From: Iningainema tapete BLCC-T55
GTDB lineage: Bacteria; Cyanobacteriota; Cyanobacteriia; Cyanobacteriales; Nostocaceae
Direction: 5' to 3'
Length of the DNA stretch: 64,000 bases
NCBI RefSeq assembly: GCF_014698965.1
Contig: NZ_JACXAE010000072.1
Location: 1 to 64,000 of the forward strand
In this document: positions 1 through 9,260 of the stretch, one piece after another
Numbering within the stretch: the first letter of the stretch is position 1
Layout: each line of letters starts with the position of its first letter
Notes under the pieces: generated by a model
Told to the model about the DNA's origin: nothing
The model's database searches: none
Seen by the model: the letters and a program-made list of their open reading frames with translations, nothing else
Made by a program: the position numbers and the translations under genes

Positions 1-224
1 ATCATGTTGAGATTTATCCTGACTCAGTACTAACATTAGCTGTGTTTGTCCTGACTATTTGAATGTTTCTGCCAAAACTGGATGCTCCCTGCTCGATCAT
101 CCTCCAAGTGCTAACGGTTGCAGTTTTCTGCAAATGCTATACCTTCGTAACTTCTGCTGTCTTCTATTTGTGTATGGTATACTTATATTGTACTTATCCA
201 AAAGCGGGTTAGACACTTGAGAAT

Positions 225-761
225 ATGACCAGACCGATATCATCTGATCTAGAAACGGTCGAAACCAAACGCCAAAACTTCAACATCACTCCAGAGCAAG
301 AAGCACAACTTAACTGGCTGCGCGAAGCAATCAATGCTCCTAATATCAAAGAAACCATCCTTCGCTCCATTGAGGTCATGTTAACTCTCAAGCGCCACAT
401 GCACCCAGGTACTCAACTATTTCTCCATACAAAAGAAGGGCAAGTCCGCCTACTTATCCCAGAACTTGAACCCATCGAAACTAATGAATGGCAGTATCTA
501 GTGGCACGTCCTCACCCTTGGCGGCGGCAACTTTATATCAAAGGACGGAAACTACTTGCCTCTACTGTCTGGGGAGATATGATTGCTAACCAGATGTCTC
601 CTGAAGAAGCAGCAGAAAATTGGAACCTTCCCCTTGCTGCCATTCATGAAGCTGTTTGCTATTGCGAAAGTCACCGAGAACTCCTCAACCTGGAAGCTCA
701 AGAAGAGCGTTACCGCCTCGAAGAACAAGGAGGCGACCTTGAGCCTAAAGCTACTCATTGA
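225..761 (+). CDS. conserved hypothetical protein, DUF433-like C-terminal half
   Basis: A 178-residue soluble protein with no signal peptide or membrane segment. The N-terminal part (about residues 1-50) is helical and charged. The C-terminal half contains GRKLLASTVWGD, then MSPEEAAENWNLPLAAIHEA and a Glu/Arg-rich tail. This resembles DUF433 proteins, whose small HTH-like fold is often found in antitoxin-like or regulatory proteins; the family link is recalled, not searched. The ATG at 225 gives the full frame and no better start is visible. No toxin-like partner is adjacent, so a role in a toxin-antitoxin pair is not supported here. Function unknown. Confidence 0.6.
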   Translation: MTRPISSDLETVETKRQNFNITPEQEAQLNWLREAINAPNIKETILRSIEVMLTLKRHMHPGTQLFLHTKEGQVRLLIPELEPIETNEWQYLVARPHPWRRQLYIKGRKLLASTVWGDMIANQMSPEEAAENWNLPLAAIHEAVCYCESHRELLNLEAQEERYRLEEQGGDLEPKATH

Positions 762-1118
762 TGAGGACTCCCAAGCTCAGAGCTTGACTCGCTCAGCATC
801 AATCTATTCCCATTAGTGAAACATAAAAAAATATTTTTATAGCGGTTCTCACGGACGTGAGGTACGCCGAAAAAGTAATTAACCACAGATGAACACAGAT
901 AAACACAGATAAATTTGTACCTTAGCTGATTAGGAAACGCTATATATCAATAATTATTTATTAGTACAAATAGAGAAATAATTCTCTTACTTGTTTCTAT
1001 AATATTACGTACAAAAACTTGAATCAGAAAAAATAGTCTGACACTATGTAACTGTAAACAATTCATCCCCAAAACTATTTATTAAGGATGAATTTTTATA
1101 GTTATCAAGGAGATTTAA
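762..1118. other. gene-free stretch with short direct repeats
   Basis: AT-rich leader region between the first gene and the small peptide gene. At about 880-912 there are degenerate tandem copies of ACACAGATAA-like units, a common dispersed motif in cyanobacterial intergenic DNA. A Shine-Dalgarno sequence (AAGGAGAT, about 1107-1114) lies just before the GTG at 1119. No other gene is visible. Confidence 0.5.
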
Positions 1119-1355
1119 GTGGCTACAATTACGATTTTTGTTCTGCGTCCTGCTGGTTCTGAGCTATTTTCTCATTCTGAAAGCTACCTGGGCAACTTGT
1201 CTGAAGAAGAACTTAGTGTCTATGGCGGGATAACCCCATCAACTACCCTTGCTGCCTCCAGCATTTCTTGTGCACATAGTATTGCAGTTAGTGTTGCAGC
1301 AGTTACTGCTTCTTTAGTTTATAGTGCTGCACAAATCATAAGTAAGTCGGCGTAA
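1119..1355 (+). CDS. putative RiPP/bacteriocin-type precursor peptide with double-glycine leader
   Basis: A 78-residue peptide starting at GTG 1119 behind a very good ribosome binding site (AAGGAGAT). The N-terminal half has the layout of a peptidase-cleaved leader: RPAGSELF, then an acidic stretch LSEEELSVYGG ending in Gly-Gly at about residues 37-38. The remaining ~40 residues are small, hydroxylated and hydrophobic (many Ser, Thr, Ala, Val) with one Cys (SISCAHS). This matches cyanobacterial precursor peptides whose leaders are cut by C39-type peptidases during export. No modification enzyme or transporter gene is in the window, so modification is unproven. The last codons overlap one arm of a 16-bp inverted repeat. 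Confidence 0.6.
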   Translation: MATITIFVLRPAGSELFSHSESYLGNLSEEELSVYGGITPSTTLAASSISCAHSIAVSVAAVTASLVYSAAQIISKSA

Positions 1356-1470
1356 AAAATTAAAGGTTTGTAGTCAGCGCTGAGTGCGCGCAAGGGCGCT
1401 AACTACGAGCGAAAGAGATGAACTTTACGTTTCTTTACATAGTTCTGTTTATTCACGCCGACTTACTTAT
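1338..1470. repeat. 133-bp segment bounded by perfect 16-bp inverted repeats
   Basis: The 16-mer ATAAGTAAGTCGGCGT at 1338-1353 recurs as its exact reverse complement at 1455-1470. Between the arms lies an imperfect palindrome (GTAGTCAGCGC ... GCGCTAACTAC, about 1370-1406), a type of hairpin repeat common between cyanobacterial genes. The left arm covers the end of the small peptide gene and the right arm ends at the stop codon of the truncated gene on the opposite strand. It could be a non-autonomous MITE-like insertion or a recombination scar. Confidence 0.6.
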
Positions 1471-1714
1471 AAGCATTTAAAGCTGTTTGCCAAATTGCGA
1501 TGCTTTCTTGAAAATCTCCTGCTTTGTATCGCTCAATTCCTTGCTGTACTAATTGCGAATTACTGTTTTGAGCAGTTACCACTCTTAATTGCAAGAGCCA
1601 CAAGCAAAATACAAGACTGCATAAAAATATAATTCTTAAAAATTTCCGCTTACGGGATTTGCTGCGGTGTTTATTTTTCATAAAAGTGCAGCATTTGAGT
1701 ATATTATAAATCAT
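1463..1714 (-). pseudogene. truncated N-terminus of a secreted TPR (probably CHAT-type) protein
   Basis: This 83-codon frame reads a basic start, a hydrophobic signal segment (FLRIIFLCSLVFCLWLLQL), then a classic first TPR helix pair: LVQQGIERYKAGDFQESIAI. It stops immediately after ALNAYK, in the middle of a TPR array. Full-length relatives in cyanobacteria run for many hundreds of residues and often carry a C-terminal CHAT protease domain; they are frequently found near filamentous-hemagglutinin-like genes, as here (divergent gene starting at 2040). The stop lies inside the right arm of the 16-bp inverted repeat, so truncation by that element is plausible. Probably a dead 5' remnant. Confidence 0.6.
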
Positions 1715-2039
1715 TTTTTATTTGAATTTATCTAAACCTATTTTTTTCATAGTTCGTTTTTTATTTTTGACAATTTAATGTTTATTAATACACGAAAAAT
1801 ATGACAATTTTTCTTAGATAATACAAATTATTAATTTTTTCCAAATAATTTTAAATAATTGTACATTACTAAATTAGCATTTTTTTTGAGATAAAAACTG
1901 TGATTAATAACAAATGAACTAGCTAGGGCAATGGTGCCGTACTCCTAGTTAACGCACCCTACGGATTTAAGATTTACTTTATAAATCAGAGATAACCGTC
2001 CGTTGTTAAATAATCACTAGTATTTTCTTGAGGGATACA
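1715..2039. other. AT-rich divergent promoter region
   Basis: About 325 bases, strongly AT-rich, between the truncated TPR gene (minus) and the exoprotein gene (plus). It should hold the exoprotein promoter. A Shine-Dalgarno-like TTGAGGGA lies at 2028-2035, which favours the ATG at 2040 as start. Nothing else is recognised. Confidence 0.4.
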
Positions 2040-4811
2040 ATGTCTAGCTTTGATAGTACTAATGGTCGGAGTTGGGTTACTTATTTAGGAATAGGGATTG
2101 CGATCAGTGGTGCGTTATTTTCCCATGCAAATTGTGCCGTAGCTCAAATTACCCCAGATACCACTTTACCCAATAATTCTCAGGTCATACTACAAGATAA
2201 CATGAGAATTATTGAGGGAGGAACGCAAGCTGGACATAATTTATTCCACAGTTTCCAAGAGTTTTCTGTCCCCACTGGTTCCACAGCTTTCTTCAACAAT
2301 GCTCAAGACATTCAAAACATTATTAGCCGAGTTACGGGTAGTTCAGCTTCTAACATTGACGGGTTAATCAGTGCTAACGGTACAGCCAACCTGTTTTTGC
2401 TGAATCCTAAAGGGATGATTTTTGGTAGAAATGCCTCACTGAACATTGGTGGCTCGTTTGTGGTAAGTACGGCAAGTAGCCTGAATTTTGCTGATGGCAC
2501 ACAGTTCAGTACTACTGTAACCCAATCGCCGCCCCTGCTAACTATCAGTGTTCCCGTTGGTTTGCAGTTCGGACCAACACCAGCAGCAATTCAGGTACAA
2601 GGGAATGGTAAAGGTACAAGAACAACAACTGATCTAATTGATACTAATGAGGCTTTACGTGTACAGCCCAATCAAACTTTAGCCCTGGTGGGCGGTGACA
2701 TAAAGCTCTTAGGGGGAACTCTGAAAACAGCAGGAGGACGAATTGAATTGGGGAGTGTGGCAGGTTCCAGTCTAGTCAACCTGACACCAACGGCAAAAGG
2801 CTGGACTTTTGGCTATGAAAGTGTCCCAACCTTCGGGGACATTCAACTGTCTCAGCAGGCGACAGTTGATGCTAGTGGCGCAGGTGGTAATGTCCAAGTA
2901 CAGGGCAAGCGGTTAACGCTACAGGAAAGTTCTCAAATTGAAGTCAGTACTTTGGGAGAGGGAGCCGCAGGAGCGTTGTCTGTTAGCACTTCTGAATTGG
3001 TGGAATTGACTGGAAGTACAGCCTATGGTCAGTTTCCCACCAGCTTGAGTGCTAACACTCAAGGGACAGGAAAGGCGGGAAATGTGACAATTAACACACA
3101 GCAATTGCTCATCTCTAATGGAGCAGAGGTTTCCACAGGCACCTTGGGTTCAGGGGATGGGGGAAGTTTGAATGTCAATGCCTCTCAATCGGTGCAACTG
3201 ATTGGTACTTCAAGAGATGGTCAGTTTTTTCCCGTCAGCTTGTTCACTGGAACTCAAGGGACAGGAAAGGCGGGAAATGTGACAATTAACACACAGCAGT
3301 TGCTCATCTCTGATGGGGCACTAGTCTTTACTGGCAGCATTGGAGAAGGAGATGGAGGGAGTTTGAGTGTTAATGCCTCTCAATCGATACAACTAATCGG
3401 TACTTCAGCCGATGGTCGGTTTCCCAGTGGCTTGATTGCTAGCACTCAAGGGACAGGAAAGGCGGGAGATTTAAGGATTACCACACAGCAGTTGCTCATC
3501 TCTGACGGGGCACAGATCTTTACTGGCACCAATGGTTCAGGGGATGGGGGGAGTTTGAATGTCAATGCCTCCCAATCGGTACAACTAATCGGTACTTCAG
3601 CCAATGGTCAGTTTCTCAGTGGCTTGTTTGCTAACACTCTAGGGGTAGGAAAGGCGGGAGATTTGACGATTACTACTCCCGTGTTGCAAGTTCTGGATGG
3701 GGCACAGATTATTACTGGCACGAATGGTTCAGGGGATGGGGGGAGTTTGAATGTCAATGCCTCCCAATCGGTACAACTAATTGGTACTTCAACCAATGGT
3801 CAGTTTCCTACCGGCTTGTTTGCTAACACTCAAGGGACAGGAAAGGCAGGAGATTTGACAATTAACACACAGCAGTTGCTCATCTCTAATGGGGCACTAG
3901 TCTTTACTGGCAGCAGCGGAGAAGGGGTAGGAGGCGACGTTGACATCACTGCTAGCGACCTGCGGCTAGACAACGGTCTGATTACAGCACAGACCTTCTC
4001 TGGTAATGGCGGCAACCTCAAGTTGAACATTACAAATTTATTGCTGATGCGTCGTGGTAGTAGAATATCCACCACCGCAGGCACGGAGCAAAAGCCGGGA
4101 GACAGTGGTAATATCACCATTAATGCTCCATCGGGCTTCATCGTCGCCGCCAAGGGTGAAAATAGTGACATCACTGCTAATGCGTTTACTGGTCAGGGAG
4201 GTAAAGTTACTATTAACGCTACAGGCATCTTTGGAATCTTACCACTTAGGCGGCAAGACCTTGAGAGGTTGCGTCCATTAGATTTAAACCCGCGTCAACT
4301 TTCGACCAATGACATTACAGCAATTTCTCAGGAAAACCCTTCTTTAAGCGGTCAGGTAACTATCAACACACCCGATTTAGACCCAAGTCGCGGATTTGTG
4401 GAACTACCATCCAATCTCGTCGATCCGTCTAGGCAGATTATGCAAAACTGTGCGGATCAAAGAGGAACAACCGCTAATTCTTTTTATATTACCGGACACG
4501 GGGGCTTACCTGTGCGTCCTGGAGATCTTCCCATTTCATATTACCCCACCGGATTCGTGCGTTCTGTTCCCACACAACCAACTATTAACAAAAAACCAAC
4601 GGCGATCGCAGATCCTCCTGGTGTTGGTTCTGCCAAAATAGACACGCCGATTATAGAAGCGCGTGGGTGGATAGTGGATAGTAATGGAGATGTAGTTTTG
4701 GTCGCTTCTGCACCTAATGCCACTCCTTATAGTCCCTGGCTCACGCCAGTGTCTTGTGCTGTGCCTCAAAACATCCGGAGCAAATTATCCTCTCAACCCA
4801 CTCAAGCTTGA
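2040..4811 (+). CDS. filamentous hemagglutinin N-terminal domain (two-partner secretion) exoprotein
   Basis: A large secreted beta-helix protein. From ATG 2040 (GAGGG upstream) it has a signal peptide ending near ANCAVAQ. A TPS/haemagglutinin N-terminal domain follows, with the hallmark FLLNPKGMIFGRNASLNIGG (about residues 120-140) and the GSFVVSTA region. Residues ~330-620 are about four near-identical 65-70-residue units built on GTGKAGNVTINTQQLLISNG, GSGDGGSLNVNASQSVQLIG and DGQFP, also nearly identical at DNA level. The C-terminal ~130 residues are non-repetitive with two Cys. Such proteins are exported by a TpsB/Omp85-type partner; none is adjacent. The role is likely cell-surface adhesion or sheath contact (family inference). 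Confidence 0.85.
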   Translation: MSSFDSTNGRSWVTYLGIGIAISGALFSHANCAVAQITPDTTLPNNSQVILQDNMRIIEGGTQAGHNLFHSFQEFSVPTGSTAFFNNAQDIQNIISRVTGSSASNIDGLISANGTANLFLLNPKGMIFGRNASLNIGGSFVVSTASSLNFADGTQFSTTVTQSPPLLTISVPVGLQFGPTPAAIQVQGNGKGTRTTTDLIDTNEALRVQPNQTLALVGGDIKLLGGTLKTAGGRIELGSVAGSSLVNLTPTAKGWTFGYESVPTFGDIQLSQQATVDASGAGGNVQVQGKRLTLQESSQIEVSTLGEGAAGALSVSTSELVELTGSTAYGQFPTSLSANTQGTGKAGNVTINTQQLLISNGAEVSTGTLGSGDGGSLNVNASQSVQLIGTSRDGQFFPVSLFTGTQGTGKAGNVTINTQQLLISDGALVFTGSIGEGDGGSLSVNASQSIQLIGTSADGRFPSGLIASTQGTGKAGDLRITTQQLLISDGAQIFTGTNGSGDGGSLNVNASQSVQLIGTSANGQFLSGLFANTLGVGKAGDLTITTPVLQVLDGAQIITGTNGSGDGGSLNVNASQSVQLIGTSTNGQFPTGLFANTQGTGKAGDLTINTQQLLISNGALVFTGSSGEGVGGDVDITASDLRLDNGLITAQTFSGNGGNLKLNITNLLLMRRGSRISTTAGTEQKPGDSGNITINAPSGFIVAAKGENSDITANAFTGQGGKVTINATGIFGILPLRRQDLERLRPLDLNPRQLSTNDITAISQENPSLSGQVTINTPDLDPSRGFVELPSNLVDPSRQIMQNCADQRGTTANSFYITGHGGLPVRPGDLPISYYPTGFVRSVPTQPTINKKPTAIADPPGVGSAKIDTPIIEARGWIVDSNGDVVLVASAPNATPYSPWLTPVSCAVPQNIRSKLSSQPTQA
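3040..3915 (+). repeat. tandem ~200-bp coding repeats inside the exoprotein gene
   Basis: Successive copies share long identical blocks such as GGGACAGGAAAGGCGGGA, CAGTTGCTCATCTCTGA and AATGTCAATGCCTC. Near-identity at DNA level implies recent duplication or gene conversion, and the copy number is likely to vary between strains and to be misassembled from short reads. Confidence 0.75.
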
Positions 4812-5389
4812 TGCTTCACTTGAGGAAAAACCTTAGACAGGTGAATAACCAAATCAGGAAAAAATGGGAGATTAACTGATTCATGAGGCAGAAAAATTAA
4901 CTTTCTGCGATAACCAAATTTACCTTGCACTTGATATGGTTCACTGTAAAATTCCAAGAAATTGTCTACTAAATTAAATATCCAATAATCAGAAATACCG
5001 CCTTCAGCATAAATTGGTAGTTTAACCTCTTGGTCATATTTTAAAGAAGAATCAGCAATTTCAATTAAAAGTAAGACATCACTTGGGTTGGGATGAGCAT
5101 CAAGATAGTCATCTTCTCGATTGCGAAGAATGGCGATGTCTGGTTCAGGTTCACTATTATTCGGAATAACAACAGGATCTTGACTTTGTATAGTAGCGCG
5201 ATCGCCTAGCAGCCTTGATAATTCCCTGATCAACCTTCTGTTAAAAGTGGAATGCTGTGTACCTTTAGCTGGCATCTGGAAGAGTTCTCCCTTGATCAGT
5301 TCAACTCGCTCATCCTCTCCAAAGAATCCGAGTTCTGCTAAACGGTGATATTCAGCTATAGTAAAACGTTTAGCGGTGGTGATAGTCAT
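4802..5389 (-). CDS. Uma2 family endonuclease-like protein (DUF820)
   Basis: 195 residues with the Uma2 layout: FTIAEYHRLAELGFFGEDER at the N-terminus, RVELIKGEL, the acidic EPEPDIAILR motif near residue 95, then LLLIEIADSSLKYD and KLPIYAEGGISDYWIFNL. These residues form a PD-(D/E)XK-like core. Uma2 proteins are extremely abundant in cyanobacteria; their biological substrate is unknown and many sit in toxin-like or mobile contexts. The ATG at 5389 overlaps the stop of the upstream fragment (TAATG), so the two were once translationally coupled. It converges with the exoprotein gene and overlaps its last bases. Confidence 0.85.
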   Translation of the reverse strand: MTITTAKRFTIAEYHRLAELGFFGEDERVELIKGELFQMPAKGTQHSTFNRRLIRELSRLLGDRATIQSQDPVVIPNNSEPEPDIAILRNREDDYLDAHPNPSDVLLLIEIADSSLKYDQEVKLPIYAEGGISDYWIFNLVDNFLEFYSEPYQVQGKFGYRRKLIFLPHESVNLPFFPDLVIHLSKVFPQVKHQA

Positions 5390-5571
5390 TATAAAATAGT
5401 CAGGTAGGTTTGCTCAGAATTCATGGGCAACACACGCAACTTACGATTTTTTAAATCTAGTTCTAACCCAAGAACTTCCATTGGCGTTACACCTAACAAC
5501 GCATAAGGCACTTCTGTTAGTTCCAATATTTTTGTGGGGTGGGCAGGAAAGCCCGCCCCAAATTGACACAA
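5389..5571 (-). pseudogene. 3' remnant of a clan AA aspartic-protease-like gene
   Basis: The C-terminal ~45 codons resemble the end of cyanobacterial clan AA aspartic proteases: LELTEVPYALLGVTPMEVLG, then LELDLKNRKLRVLPM and SEQTYLTIL. The catalytic D-[ST]-G part is absent. The first residues of the frame (CQFGAGFPAHP) are only the translation of a palindromic intergenic repeat at 5535-5560. The frame ends TAATG into the Uma2 gene, so the original gene was a partner of it. The 5' part is lost between here and secA. Confidence 0.6.
5535..5560. repeat. palindromic hairpin at secA 3' end
   Basis: TGGGGTGGGC and GCCCGCCCCA form a 10-bp stem (one G-T pair) around AGGAAA. It lies 16 bases beyond the secA stop and is translated as the junk start of the protease remnant. 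It may serve as secA terminator, although no T-run follows. Confidence 0.55.
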
Positions 5572-5575
5572 ATCC

Positions 5576-8368
5576 CTACACCATCTCCGATGAAGTTTGC
5601 ACTACTGGCTGGGGTTGGGGCTGAAACATGAACAAAGAGTATACCACATCTCGACGGATATTGGTCATCATATCCAAGAAAAGTTCGTAACCCTCAGTCT
5701 TGTACTCAATCAACGGGTCTTTTTGACCATAACCGCGCAATCCCACAGATTCACGTAAAGCATCCATTTGCTGCAAGTGTTCTCGCCACAGAGTATCGAT
5801 CCGCTGCAAAATAAAGAACCGTTCTGCTTGGCGCATTAATCCGGGTTGGATTTGGTCAATTTGTGCCTCCTTAAGATCGTAGGCAATCCGCACCTGTTCG
5901 TGGAGGAAAGCTTTAATCTCACCCATCGACATATCTTCTAATTGACTGGACTGCAAGTCCGCTAGCAGATAAACAAATTCTTTAACTTTCTCCACCAACT
6001 TATCTAATTCCCATTCCTCTGAAGGTAAATCTGGGTTGATGTAGTAGTTAACGATGTCATCCATCGTTCTTTCAGCGTACTCGATCACTTGTTCTTTGAG
6101 GTCTTGACCTTCTAGCACGCGACGACGTTCAGCATAAATAGCACGACGCTGATTGTTCATCACCTCGTCATACTCAAACACCTGCTTACGAATGTCGTAG
6201 TAGTAAGTTTCGACTTTCTTCTGCGCACCTTCCAAACTGCGGGTAAGCATTCCAGACTCAATAGGCATATCTTCCTCAACGCGGAACATATTCATCAAGT
6301 TGGCTACGCGATCGCCACCAAAAATCCGTAGCAAATTATCTTCCAACGAAAGGAAAAATCTCGTCGAACCGGGGTCCCCTTGTCTGCCTGCACGTCCGCG
6401 CAACTGGTTGTCAATCCGACGCGACTCGTGACGTTCGGTACCAATTACGTGTAACCCGCCGATTTCTACTACCTCATCGTGTTCCCGCTTGGTAAACACT
6501 TCATACTCTTGCTTAACACGGTTGTAAGCTTCCCGCATTTTCTGGATGACAGGATCGCTAGTTGGAGCTTTCTCAGCTGCCACAGCTACTTTGTCTTCCG
6601 CTTCCAGTTCTGATAAATTGCGTTCGCCATACTCTTTGACAGCAACTTCCACAGCTTGTTTAAGCATTTGTTCTGCTTCTCGTGAAAGCTGAGTGGGGAA
6701 AACCTGTGGCGAAGCCTTCCAAGTTTTTACCTTTTTACCAGGAACAAAACCTTGACCACCAGCTCCTGCACCTGGTAATCCTGCTGCTCTGTGAATGCCA
6801 AACATATCTTCATCTTCTGGTTTGACAATCCGGGGCATAAAATATTCCCGCATCTTCAAACGTGCCATGTACTCAGCATTACCACCGAGAATAATGTCTG
6901 TACCTCTACCAGCCATGTTTGTAGCGATAGTTACCGCCCCCTTTCGTCCGGCTTGAGCAACAATCTCCGCTTCTCGCTCGACATATTCTGGTCTGGCATT
7001 GAGCAACTGGTTGGGAACACCTTGCTGTTTGAGGAGTTGATTGAGGTATTCTGATTTTTCTACACTCGTGGTTCCTACCAATACTGGTCTGCCTTGCGAG
7101 TGCATTTCGGCACATTCTTTAGCAATTGCATTCCACTTGCCTGCTTCCGTCTTAAAGACCATATCAGACAAGTCTTGACGTCTCCTCACTCTGTTGGTAG
7201 GAATTACCGTAACTTCCAGTTTATAAATTTTTTCAAACTCTGCTTCTTCCGTCTTTGCCGTTCCCGTCATTCCACCTAATTTGGGATAGAGCAAAAACAG
7301 GTTTTGATAGGTAATTGTTGCCAGAGTTTGAGTTTCTGGTTGAATTTCTACCCGTTCTTTGGCTTCAATGGCTTGATGCAGTCCATCACTCCAACGTCTT
7401 CCGGGAAGAACCCTACCTGTAAATTCATCTACGATGACTACTTCGCCATTACGAACAATATAGGTAACGTCTTTGAGAAAAAGTTCTTTAGCTTTAATAG
7501 CGTTAAAAACAAAGTGCGCCCAAGGATCTTCTGGATCAAATAAATCTTTTACTTCCAAAAGCTTTTCTGCTTCGGCAAAACCCTCATCTGTCAACAGTAC
7601 GTTACGAGCTTTTTCATCCACTTCATAATGCTCGTCTTTTTTTAAAACTGTGGCAATCTGCGCGGCTTTGATATATTTTTCTGTAGGTCTTTCTACTTGT
7701 CCAGAAATAATTAACGGCGTCCGCGCTTCATCAATTAAGATTGAGTCTACTTCGTCAATTACACAATAGTTAAACGGGCGCTGCACTACGTCTTTGATCT
7801 CTGTCGCCATATTGTCGCGCAGGTAGTCAAAGCCCACTTCACTGTTAGTGACATAGGTAATGTCGCAATCGTAGTTTTTCTTGCGCTCTGGTGGCGTCAT
7901 GCTTTGCTGAATTAGTCCTACGCTCAAACCCAAGAAGCGATGCACTTGTCCCATCCATTCCGCGTCCCGACGAGCTAGGTAATCGTTGACGGTAACAACG
8001 TGTACTCCTTTACCAGTAAGAGCATTCAAATAACTGGGTAAGGTAGCCACTAAGGTTTTGCCTTCTCCAGTTTTCATTTCGGCAATTTGCCCTGTATGCA
8101 AAATAATGCCACCTAAAAGTTGAACATCAAAGTGCCGCAAACCCAAAACTCGCCTTCCTGCTTCCCGCACCACAGCAAAAGCTTCTGGCAGAATGTCGTC
8201 AAGGGTTTCGCCTTTGGCAAGACGCTGTTTAAATTCCAAAGTTTTGCCCTTGAGTTCGTCATCGCTCAGGGCTTTAATGTCTTCCTCTAAAACGTTAACG
8301 TCGGTAATGTAAGGTTGGTATTTTTTAAGTTTACGAGCGTTGGGGTCGCCCAACAAGGTTTTTAGCAT
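5576..8368 (-). CDS. secA: preprotein translocase ATPase SecA
   Basis: The 930-residue motor ATPase drives proteins through SecYEG into the periplasm and, in cyanobacteria, the thylakoid lumen. Visible: Walker A in [15 protein letters not shown] (about residue 100), the [20 protein letters not shown] block (about 210), PPXD region, NMAGRGTDI (about 490), [20 protein letters not shown] and [17 protein letters not shown] in NBD2, and the helical wing and scaffold to the end. There is an insertion around residues 525-620 as in other cyanobacterial and plastid SecA. The C-terminus lacks the Cys-rich zinc SEC-C motif, normal for cyanobacteria. Start ATG 8368 gives the conserved [14 protein letters not shown]. 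Confidence 0.98.
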   Translation of the reverse strand: MLKTLLGDPNARKLKKYQPYITDVNVLEEDIKALSDDELKGKTLEFKQRLAKGETLDDILPEAFAVVREAGRRVLGLRHFDVQLLGGIILHTGQIAEMKTGEGKTLVATLPSYLNALTGKGVHVVTVNDYLARRDAEWMGQVHRFLGLSVGLIQQSMTPPERKKNYDCDITYVTNSEVGFDYLRDNMATEIKDVVQRPFNYCVIDEVDSILIDEARTPLIISGQVERPTEKYIKAAQIATVLKKDEHYEVDEKARNVLLTDEGFAEAEKLLEVKDLFDPEDPWAHFVFNAIKAKELFLKDVTYIVRNGEVVIVDEFTGRVLPGRRWSDGLHQAIEAKERVEIQPETQTLATITYQNLFLLYPKLGGMTGTAKTEEAEFEKIYKLEVTVIPTNRVRRRQDLSDMVFKTEAGKWNAIAKECAEMHSQGRPVLVGTTSVEKSEYLNQLLKQQGVPNQLLNARPEYVEREAEIVAQAGRKGAVTIATNMAGRGTDIILGGNAEYMARLKMREYFMPRIVKPEDEDMFGIHRAAGLPGAGAGGQGFVPGKKVKTWKASPQVFPTQLSREAEQMLKQAVEVAVKEYGERNLSELEAEDKVAVAAEKAPTSDPVIQKMREAYNRVKQEYEVFTKREHDEVVEIGGLHVIGTERHESRRIDNQLRGRAGRQGDPGSTRFFLSLEDNLLRIFGGDRVANLMNMFRVEEDMPIESGMLTRSLEGAQKKVETYYYDIRKQVFEYDEVMNNQRRAIYAERRRVLEGQDLKEQVIEYAERTMDDIVNYYINPDLPSEEWELDKLVEKVKEFVYLLADLQSSQLEDMSMGEIKAFLHEQVRIAYDLKEAQIDQIQPGLMRQAERFFILQRIDTLWREHLQQMDALRESVGLRGYGQKDPLIEYKTEGYELFLDMMTNIRRDVVYSLFMFQPQPQPVVQTSSEMV

Positions 8369-8672
8369 GGCAGGTTATTCAACTGAATAAAGGAGGATGG
8401 GATTAAAGGTTTTGCATTAGATTATAAGCGTTTAACCCAACCGATACGAATGTGGTAGCGGATGGGGGGTAAAATGAGTATTGGCTCAAAACAGCTTAGA
8501 CCTCAGATTTGCCAATCAGTTTACTAAATGATTGCTTTTAACTAATAGCTTTTATTTGGACTGTTTTTATAGTATCATTTCAACTCCCATTGAGGCAGAG
8601 AACACCACGTCACAGAGGTAGCGATCGCCCCCCCTCGATATGAGGAGTGGGGGAGATGAGGGAGTGTTCTTT
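8369..8672. other. gene-free spacer upstream of secA
   Basis: About 300 bases between the dihaem cytochrome gene and secA, both on the minus strand. It should contain the secA promoter. A C-rich/G-rich imperfect palindrome lies around 8627-8655 (CCCCCCTCGATATGAGGAGTG). No coding sequence is recognised. Confidence 0.4.
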
Positions 8673-9248
8673 TCACGGTGAGTTCTCCCACTCACTAGTA
8701 AGGCGACGGAAGTTATACTCTGTAGCACTTTGATGACAATTGACACAACTACCAATTTCTACAGGGCTGGAAAATTTTACTCTTGGATGTATTGCTTTGA
8801 AATAACGTGAGTTTTTGACGCGATAGGGCGTTTCTTCGTCTTTAAGCTGAGGACGGGAAAAAGCCTCAATATACCTCCAAACTAGAATGCGCGGAGGATC
8901 TACCAAAGGCTTTAACCTTGCACCGTAATGCTGTTCATCTTCTAGGAGATTTTTCCAGGTTTGGGTAGGCAAAACAGCTGGTGGTAGAGCAATGTGACAA
9001 CTAGCGCAGTTTTCTAGATACAATTGTTGTCCTAACTGATACTTTGCTGGGACTACGTCAACCGTAATCATGGACGTGGGAGTAGCACCATGAACATTAT
9101 ATGATAAGGTTAATAACCAGCCCATAGCTAAACTCCAAGTAAGGATCACCAAAAGTAAACCAATGGGCTTGCGTTTCAGTGTGCGATTATCGCGAAAGCT
9201 CTTCATCATATTTGACATTGCCCAGCCTACATATACTATTACAATCAT
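8673..9248 (-). CDS. membrane-anchored dihaem cytochrome c
   Basis: About 190 residues with an N-terminal basic region and one hydrophobic anchor (PIGLLLVILTWSLAMGWLL), then a periplasmic/lumenal domain with two haem-binding motifs: CASCH (about residue 80) and CVNCH near the C-terminus. This matches the Dihaem cytochrome c (DHC-type) family, believed to take part in electron transfer of unknown partner. The start is uncertain: ATG 9248 lies close behind the ribF stop; ATG 9218 (GTAGG upstream) or 9209 would give the more usual basic N-terminus. Transcribed with ribF on the same strand. Confidence 0.8.
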   Translation of the reverse strand: MIVIVYVGWAMSNMMKSFRDNRTLKRKPIGLLLVILTWSLAMGWLLTLSYNVHGATPTSMITVDVVPAKYQLGQQLYLENCASCHIALPPAVLPTQTWKNLLEDEQHYGARLKPLVDPPRILVWRYIEAFSRPQLKDEETPYRVKNSRYFKAIHPRVKFSSPVEIGSCVNCHQSATEYNFRRLTSEWENSP

Positions 9249-9260
9249 CTCTAGCAACTA

